NCBI GenBank assembly: GCA_902802105.1
Contig: CADCKR010000009.1
Span: forward strand, 1 to 59,189
DNA: 59,189 bases
Origin: an uncultured Ruminococcus sp.
Lineage (GTDB): Bacteria > Bacillota > Clostridia > Oscillospirales > Acutalibacteraceae
Reading direction: 5' to 3'
In this document: positions 55,906 to 59,189 of the stretch, one piece after another
Layout of the letters: each line of letters opens with the position of its first letter
How positions within the stretch are numbered: position 1 is the stretch's first letter
Notes under the pieces: model-generated
Databases searched by the model: none
What the model was told of the DNA's origin: nothing
Seen by the model: only the letters and a program-made list of their open reading frames with translations
Translations under genes and position numbers: made by a program

Positions 55906-55934
55906 TTGACATTTCGTTCCGGATATGGTATTAT
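55906..55934 (+). promoter_or_regulatory. Promoter of the tRNA-Ser genes
   Basis: TTGACA and TATTAT with a 17-base spacer, 33 bases before the first tRNA. Confidence 0.8.
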
Positions 55935-55966
55935 AACAAAGTCGCAGGAAGCAAACTGTGAGACAC

Positions 55967-56052
55967 GGAGAGGTATCGAAGCGGTCATAACGAGGCGGTC
56001 TTGAAAACCGTTTGACGGAAACGTCACATGGGTTCGAATCCCATCCTCTCCG
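55967..56052 (+). tRNA. tRNA-Ser (anticodon UGA)
   Basis: An 86-base type II tRNA. The acceptor arms are GGAGAGG and CCTCTCC, with G as discriminator. The anticodon loop is CTTGAAA, within the stem CGGT / ACCG. The long variable arm (GACGGAAACGTC) and the T loop GGTTCGAATCC are clear. The anticodon TGA reads UCA serine codons. The CCA end is not encoded. Confidence 0.95.
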
Positions 56053-56112
56053 GCACCCTTCGGGGTTGCAGAATGCGGCAACAATTGAACAGTATGGTTT
56101 ACTTTGGCATTT

Positions 56113-56199
56113 GGAGGATTACCCAAGTGGTGAAGGGGCTCCCCTGCTAAGGGAGTAGGTCGGGAAACCGGCGCGAGGGTTCAAATCCCTTGTCCTCCG
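56113..56199 (+). tRNA. tRNA-Ser (anticodon GCU)
   Basis: An 87-base type II tRNA with acceptor arms GGAGGAT and GTCCTCC (last pair a wobble). The anticodon arm is CTCCC-CTGCTAA-GGGAG with GCT, reading AGC and AGU. A long variable arm (GGTCGGGAAACCGGC) and T loop GGTTCAAATCC are visible. It is 60 bases downstream of the first tRNA-Ser and probably co-transcribed. No CCA is encoded. Confidence 0.95.
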
Positions 56200-56205
56200 C
56201 TTTAT

Positions 56206-56259
56206 AGATTATCCTCCGATATACACACAAGGGGTTGTGTAGCTATCGGAAGATAATCT
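56206..56259 (+). terminator. Long hairpin after the tRNA genes
   Basis: AGATTATC with GATAATCT, CCGATA with TATCGG and CACACA with TGTGT stack into a long interrupted stem. It has no clean T-run but is well placed to end or process the tRNA transcript. Confidence 0.6.
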
Positions 56260-56746
56260 TCTGGCAAAGACTATCTTCTAAGCATCACAAGACTATTTTA
56301 TCCTACAAAAAGGTTCAGCGATAACCAGCCCACGCAATGCAGCGATTTACGGGTCTTGCACAATGAGTGTCTCCCGACTTTCATTGTTTAGCTTCTCGCT
56401 TACTTTGATTTGTGTATTAAACAGGAACAAGTCCTTACCCGGTACTGAAAGGTAGCAATCATTTTCTGATTGGCTTGCTCGTTCCGAAACGCATCGGAAG
56501 TTATGGCACGGCAGGAGCCGACACTCGTGTGAGTGCAACTGTTATTCAGAAACCTTCGTATCTTTGTCTTGTTGCTTGTATTAAGTTTTTGTTTAAGAGC
56601 AAATAGGTTGGTATTTGGTATTTGCTCTTATGTCAGATCACAGGCTTCTATGGTCTGACATAAACGCAAATACGGAATAGAACATAAGAAAAAAGTCAAG
56701 TCAAAGATACCCTCATTTCGTTTCACACTCGAAAAGGTATTCTGAC
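56260..56746. other. Gene-free stretch rich in hairpins after the tRNA-Ser locus
   Basis: No gene is supported. Several inverted repeats follow each other: ACAATGA with TCATTGT (near 56360), TAAGAGCAAATA with TATTTGCTCTTA (56596-56632), TATGTCAGA with TCTGACATA (56631-56664) and GTCAAGTCA with TGACTTGAC (56694-56750). Their density is unlike other intergenic regions here and suggests a scar of mobile DNA beside a tRNA. Confidence 0.5.
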
Positions 56747-56775
56747 TTGACAATATCCCCAAAATAGGCTATAAT
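56747..56775 (+). promoter_or_regulatory. Consensus promoter for a small RNA
   Basis: TTGACA (56747-56752) and TATAAT (56770-56775) with a 17-base spacer. The start would be near 56782; no substantial protein gene follows. Confidence 0.75.
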
Positions 56776-56781
56776 TAGCCT

Positions 56782-56885
56782 ATAGAACGGCATTCATAAG
56801 TCGTGAGGTATTTGCAACATACCTTCCGGCGGATGCCCATCAGTTGGTGGTGCTTCTGGTGGGCTGTGGATGTCTTTTTATTTAC
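56782..56885 (+). ncRNA. Putative small RNA with an opposed antisense promoter
   Basis: The region between the promoter and a T-rich end folds into AGGTA-N9-TACCT and GCCCATCA-N14-TGGTGGGC, followed by TGTGGATGTCTTTTTATTT, an intrinsic-terminator layout. On the opposite strand a second consensus promoter (56910-56938) points into it, so an antisense RNA would cover the whole molecule. Two tiny hydrophobic readings exist in this stretch, but neither has a clear ribosome-binding site. A type I toxin-antitoxin-like pair is possible, not shown. Confidence 0.45.
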
Positions 56886-56909
56886 TTTTTTTATTTTTAT
56901 TACAGTATT

Positions 56910-56938
56910 ATCATACACCATAATGTTTAATTTGTCAA
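56910..56938 (-). promoter_or_regulatory. Promoter opposing the small RNA
   Basis: On the minus strand TTGACA and TATGAT are spaced by 17 bases. Transcription would start near 56903 and run through the small-RNA region. Confidence 0.65.
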
Positions 56939-56948
56939 TAAGTATTAA

Positions 56949-57119
56949 AAATCCCGATTTGCAGGTGGGTCATAGATTATTAAAAAATGGCATATTTACA
57001 TAGTTTTCCTTACTTAAAACGAGCATTTTGGAATATTGTAAAATGTCATTTTGATGTTTTTCATCGGTTTACTGTGCATAATTGCGGCTGTTTTATGACC
57101 CGTGTGCAAGTCGGGATTT
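56949..57119. mobile_element. MITE-like element M, copy 2 (171 bp)
   Basis: Nearly identical to 27185-27354 (two visible differences, one of them an inserted A). The termini are AAATCCCGATTTGCA and TGCAAGTCGGGATTT. It is flanked by TAAGTATTA on both sides, a 9-bp target duplication. No transposase is encoded, so it depends on a gene elsewhere. The high identity suggests recent movement. Confidence 0.88.
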
Positions 57120-57268
57120 TAAGTATTATAATTATTATATTTGCCGGAAACATAAAATATAACTCCCTATATGTTTTTTTAATCTGTTGATTGTGCCGAT
57201 TGATTATCATAAGCTGATATTTTATAATGATAGTATCAAACCATAACCGAGGGAGTGAGCGAAGCACT

Positions 57269-57481
57269 ATGTACGATGAAAAAGCAAAAGCACGAATGGT
57301 AAAATATATGCAGTCCAAAAGAGAATCACTGCGGCTGAATCTGCCGTTAGGGACAAAAGACTTATGGAAGGACTATGCTGCCGATTACGGTATGAGCGTA
57401 ACCGAGCTGATAACGAAGCTGATCGAAAAGGATATGAAAGAACACAACTGGTCAGGCGGTGTCGGCTTCAAACTGAAATAA
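57269..57481 (+). CDS. Ribbon-helix-helix-like DNA-binding protein
   Basis: A 70-residue protein. SLRLNLPLGTKDLWKDYAADYGMSVTELITKLIE (residues 16-49, read in parts) matches the ribbon-helix-helix fold: a beta strand with alternating residues, then two helices with the turn GMSVTEL. Such small proteins are repressors of plasmid or toxin-antitoxin genes. No toxin partner follows directly. The ATG at 57269 is chosen over the longer reading from 57227; GAGGGAG lies somewhat far upstream. It is followed by its own terminator. Confidence 0.7.
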   Translation: MYDEKAKARMVKYMQSKRESLRLNLPLGTKDLWKDYAADYGMSVTELITKLIEKDMKEHNWSGGVGFKLK

Positions 57482-57507
57482 TGAGGCTTCAAGTCCTAAA
57501 AATCATC

Positions 57508-57545
57508 CGCACCGGAAAGCGTTATTGCTCCCCGTGCGTATTTTT
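57508..57545 (+). terminator. Terminator of the ribbon-helix-helix gene
   Basis: CGCACCGG and CCCCGTGCG form the stem followed by TATTTTTT, 27 bases after the stop codon. Confidence 0.8.
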
Positions 57546-57671
57546 TACGCATCGACTTGCTCAATTATTCATCAGTTTTGGGTCTTCAAGCCCCAAAAAA
57601 ACAAAAGGGTAGTTGCAATCCGTACCGAATAAGTGTATAATATAACAAAAGAATAATTATAGGTGATACCA

Positions 57672-58274
57672 ATGGACGATAATGCAAAACCTACACGCAA
57701 TTACAAAGACACGCTCTTTGGCAGCTTGTTCTATTCCTGCGAGGATGCTGTCGAAAACGCCAAGTCGCTGTATAAGGCAAAGGACAAACTGAAAACAGAT
57801 ACCTTGACATTGAGCGGTATGTTCAAATCAAAGACCGACCAACCGCAGGCGGAACTGATCGTAAAGGTCATCAACATTAACTATGACAATCTGGACGCTG
57901 CCGGTCTGAAGAACTGTAAAGTGCTTTCAGACTATGCCTATATCATAGACGCTGTGCGAAAGTATAACGGCGATGTAGAAAAAGCAATCAAGGAATGTAT
58001 TGAACAGGGCATACTGCCCGATTATCTGAAATATCACGGAAGCGAGGTGGTCAATATGTTGTTTGAAGAATACGATGCAGAGAAGGCATTGGAAATCAGA
58101 GGACAGGAAGAATTTGAAAAAGGCAAAGCGGAAGGCAAAGCAAAAGGCGAAACAAAGGGTATACTGAAAACACTTGTCAGCCTTTTCAAAAAAGGTATGC
58201 TGACGCTTTCACAGGCTGCCGAAGAAGCCCAAATGTCACCGGAGGAATTTCAGCGTATGGCGGCACAGCAGTAA
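57672..58274 (+). CDS. Rpn/PD-(D/E)XK transposase-like protein with internal deletion
   Basis: A 200-residue member of the clostridial Rpn-like group (recombination-promoting nuclease / putative transposase). The N-terminus TRNYKDTLFGSLF and the C-terminal half (ELIVKVININYD, SDYAYIIDAVRKYNGD, AIKECIEQGILPDYL, EEYDAEKALE and a Gly-Lys-Glu-rich coil) match relatives. The middle, where relatives carry the nuclease core with HQST and FYNG segments, is missing: TLTLSGMF joins straight to the KSKTDQPQAELI region. About 80-100 residues seem lost in frame, so catalysis is unlikely. AGGTG precedes the ATG. Confidence 0.75.
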   Translation: MDDNAKPTRNYKDTLFGSLFYSCEDAVENAKSLYKAKDKLKTDTLTLSGMFKSKTDQPQAELIVKVININYDNLDAAGLKNCKVLSDYAYIIDAVRKYNGDVEKAIKECIEQGILPDYLKYHGSEVVNMLFEEYDAEKALEIRGQEEFEKGKAEGKAKGETKGILKTLVSLFKKGMLTLSQAAEEAQMSPEEFQRMAAQQ

Positions 58275-58315
58275 AAGTATGATCTACCATTAAAATGTGG
58301 CTTGAAGCCCCAAAA

Positions 58316-58342
58316 ATCCCCTTACCACATCGGCAAGGGGAT
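58316..58342. terminator. Bidirectional terminator
   Basis: ATCCCCTT and AAGGGGAT form a perfect stem with T-rich sequence on both sides, between the Rpn-like gene and the end of hsdS. Confidence 0.8.
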
Positions 58343-58348
58343 ATTTTG

Positions 58349-59096
58349 TTACACAAACATCTGCTGAAGCAGCCCCTTTTTCAGCTCTTTCCATTTATCA
58401 AGCTCCTGCTTTGCGTAGCTGATAGCCTCGTCATAAGCTGAGAGAAAGTCTGCAATTTTTTGTTGTTCTTCAAGGCAAGGTACATAAACCGTTGTCATTG
58501 ATACAAGGTCTTTATTGAGATTGTTTACTGTACTACCGCCTGCCAATGATTTGTATTGTTTAAGCATATAGTCCGTTCCAAGCAAATAGCAAAGAAATGT
58601 CAAATTGTAGTTATTTTGATTATTTCTTATCAATAGCCAACCATCGTGAATGCACCCATCAATAGCCATAATATAGGGCTTACCAAAACTCATTGAATTA
58701 GAAAGAATCAAATCACCTTTGAACACTTGACGAGTTTTGTTAAGACCTGATTTCTTTATTTTTTCTGATGTATGTGTGATGTAATTCCCGTATTCAGGTG
58801 CATCTCCAATTTTAACCCAATTATAACCCTCACCGTCTGTAATATACTGTTTTATTGGACGGGGCGAACCTCCTCTTTCAATCAAGACAGTTGTTCCAAA
58901 TCCTCTTTCCTCCCACTCAGGATACTCCGTCCCGTCCTCACGCTTAAAGCGAACCTCCTGCGAAAAGATTTTCTGCATAGCCGCTTTTTTCTGCTGTTCA
59001 AGGTTCTGCACTTCCGCTTCGGACTGTGCGACAACCTCGTCAATGGTAGAAAGAAAGTCTGCGATTTTCTGCTGTTCTTCAAGACAAGGAACATTA
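58349..59096 (-). pseudogene. hsdS: Type I restriction specificity subunit (hsdS), 5' part cut off by an insertion sequence
   Basis: The visible reading frame is the C-terminal 248 codons of a type I S subunit: a conserved helix ending EEQQKIADFLS, a target-recognition domain (EWEERGFGTTVLIERGG to AGGSTVNNLNKD), and a second EEQQKIADFLS helix ending LLQQMFV. Two such helices are normal for an S subunit, so the first recognition domain is missing. In frame upstream the coding meets the end of a transposon and the stop of its transposase at 59105. An internal ATG at 59011 could start a half-S peptide. No hsdM or hsdR is in the window. Confidence 0.85.
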
Positions 59097-59104
59097 GAGC
59101 GTGT

Positions 59105-59189
59105 TCACATAAAAAGAGCATCAAAAATCATAGCCAACATGATGACAGATAGAAAAATGGAATCAAGTTTATCATAGCGAGTAAAAACT
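59105..59189 (-). mobile_element. C-terminal end of an IS transposase (IS5-like), cut by the window edge
   Basis: The minus strand reads FTRYDKLDSIFLSVIMLAMI and then FDALFM to a TGA stop at 59105-59107. The TRYDKLDxxF signature followed by a hydrophobic end is typical of IS5-group DDE transposases. The element's outer end seems to be near 59097 (GAGCGTGTTCA), where the hsdS coding stops. The rest of the element lies outside the window. Confidence 0.75.

Noticed and set aside
56345-56540. A 63-codon minus-strand reading after the tRNAs
   Set aside because: No ribosome-binding site and no recognisable motif; the region is dominated by inverted repeats.
56987-57190. A 67-codon reading inside the second MITE copy
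   Set aside because: The same reading is broken in the first copy by a one-base difference, so it is not under coding selection.

Overview
The window looks like a chromosomal segment of an anaerobic, spore-forming member of the Clostridia, probably an Oscillospiraceae/Ruminococcus- or Eubacterium siraeum-like gut species. The evidence is an alpha/beta small acid-soluble spore protein, oxygen-sensitive class III ribonucleotide reductase (nrdD/nrdG), class III fructose bisphosphatase, type III glutamine synthetase, CIRCE-controlled groESL, and a Cthe_2159-like/VTC/DUF4956 surface cluster known from cellulolytic clostridia. The species is an inference; no rRNA is present.

Layout. 0.3-5 kb: S1-domain protein, small membrane protein, single-cysteine thioredoxin-like protein, lipoprotein and fbp. 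5-11 kb: a five-gene sugar operon (DeoR regulator, 1-phosphofructokinase, fructose EIIABC, HPr, EI) with a palindrome inside its promoter. 11.4-18.3 kb: a YhaM-like nuclease, a beta-propeller/HD-GYP transmembrane receptor, and glgB divergent from a TetR-like regulator. 18.4-21.5 kb: nrdG and nrdD with an NrdR box. 21.8-27.0 kb: a five-gene surface cluster with a receiver protein and a sensor kinase whose catalytic motifs are degenerate. 27.8-33.4 kb: SASP, glutamine synthetase III behind a leader terminator, and a large TagF-like glycosyltransferase. 33.5-38.4 kb: hypothetical protein, DUF1015, TSCPD protein, rpsF-ssb-rpsR and rpe. 38.4-44 kb: a 1575-residue protein ending in a P-type-ATPase-like region without catalytic motifs, then rlmB. 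44-47 kb: groESL and radC. 47-55.7 kb: a purine operon (purE-F-M-N-O-H-D) divergent from a glutaminase-less guaA. 56-59.2 kb: two tRNA-Ser genes, then an accessory stretch holding a putative antisense RNA pair, a MITE, a ribbon-helix-helix protein, a deleted Rpn-family protein and an hsdS gene cut by an insertion sequence.

The genes form a coherent central-metabolism region: fructose uptake and phosphorylation, gluconeogenesis, glycogen branching, pentose phosphate epimerisation, nitrogen assimilation, purine synthesis and deoxynucleotide synthesis. The strongest leads for something undescribed are the pseudo-P-type-ATPase, the VTC/DUF4956/Cthe_2159 cluster with its inactive-looking sensor, the attenuator-like leader of glutamine synthetase, the structured guaA leader, the overlapping opposed promoters near 56.8 kb, and two families of palindromic mobile repeats, one of them with clear target-site duplications.
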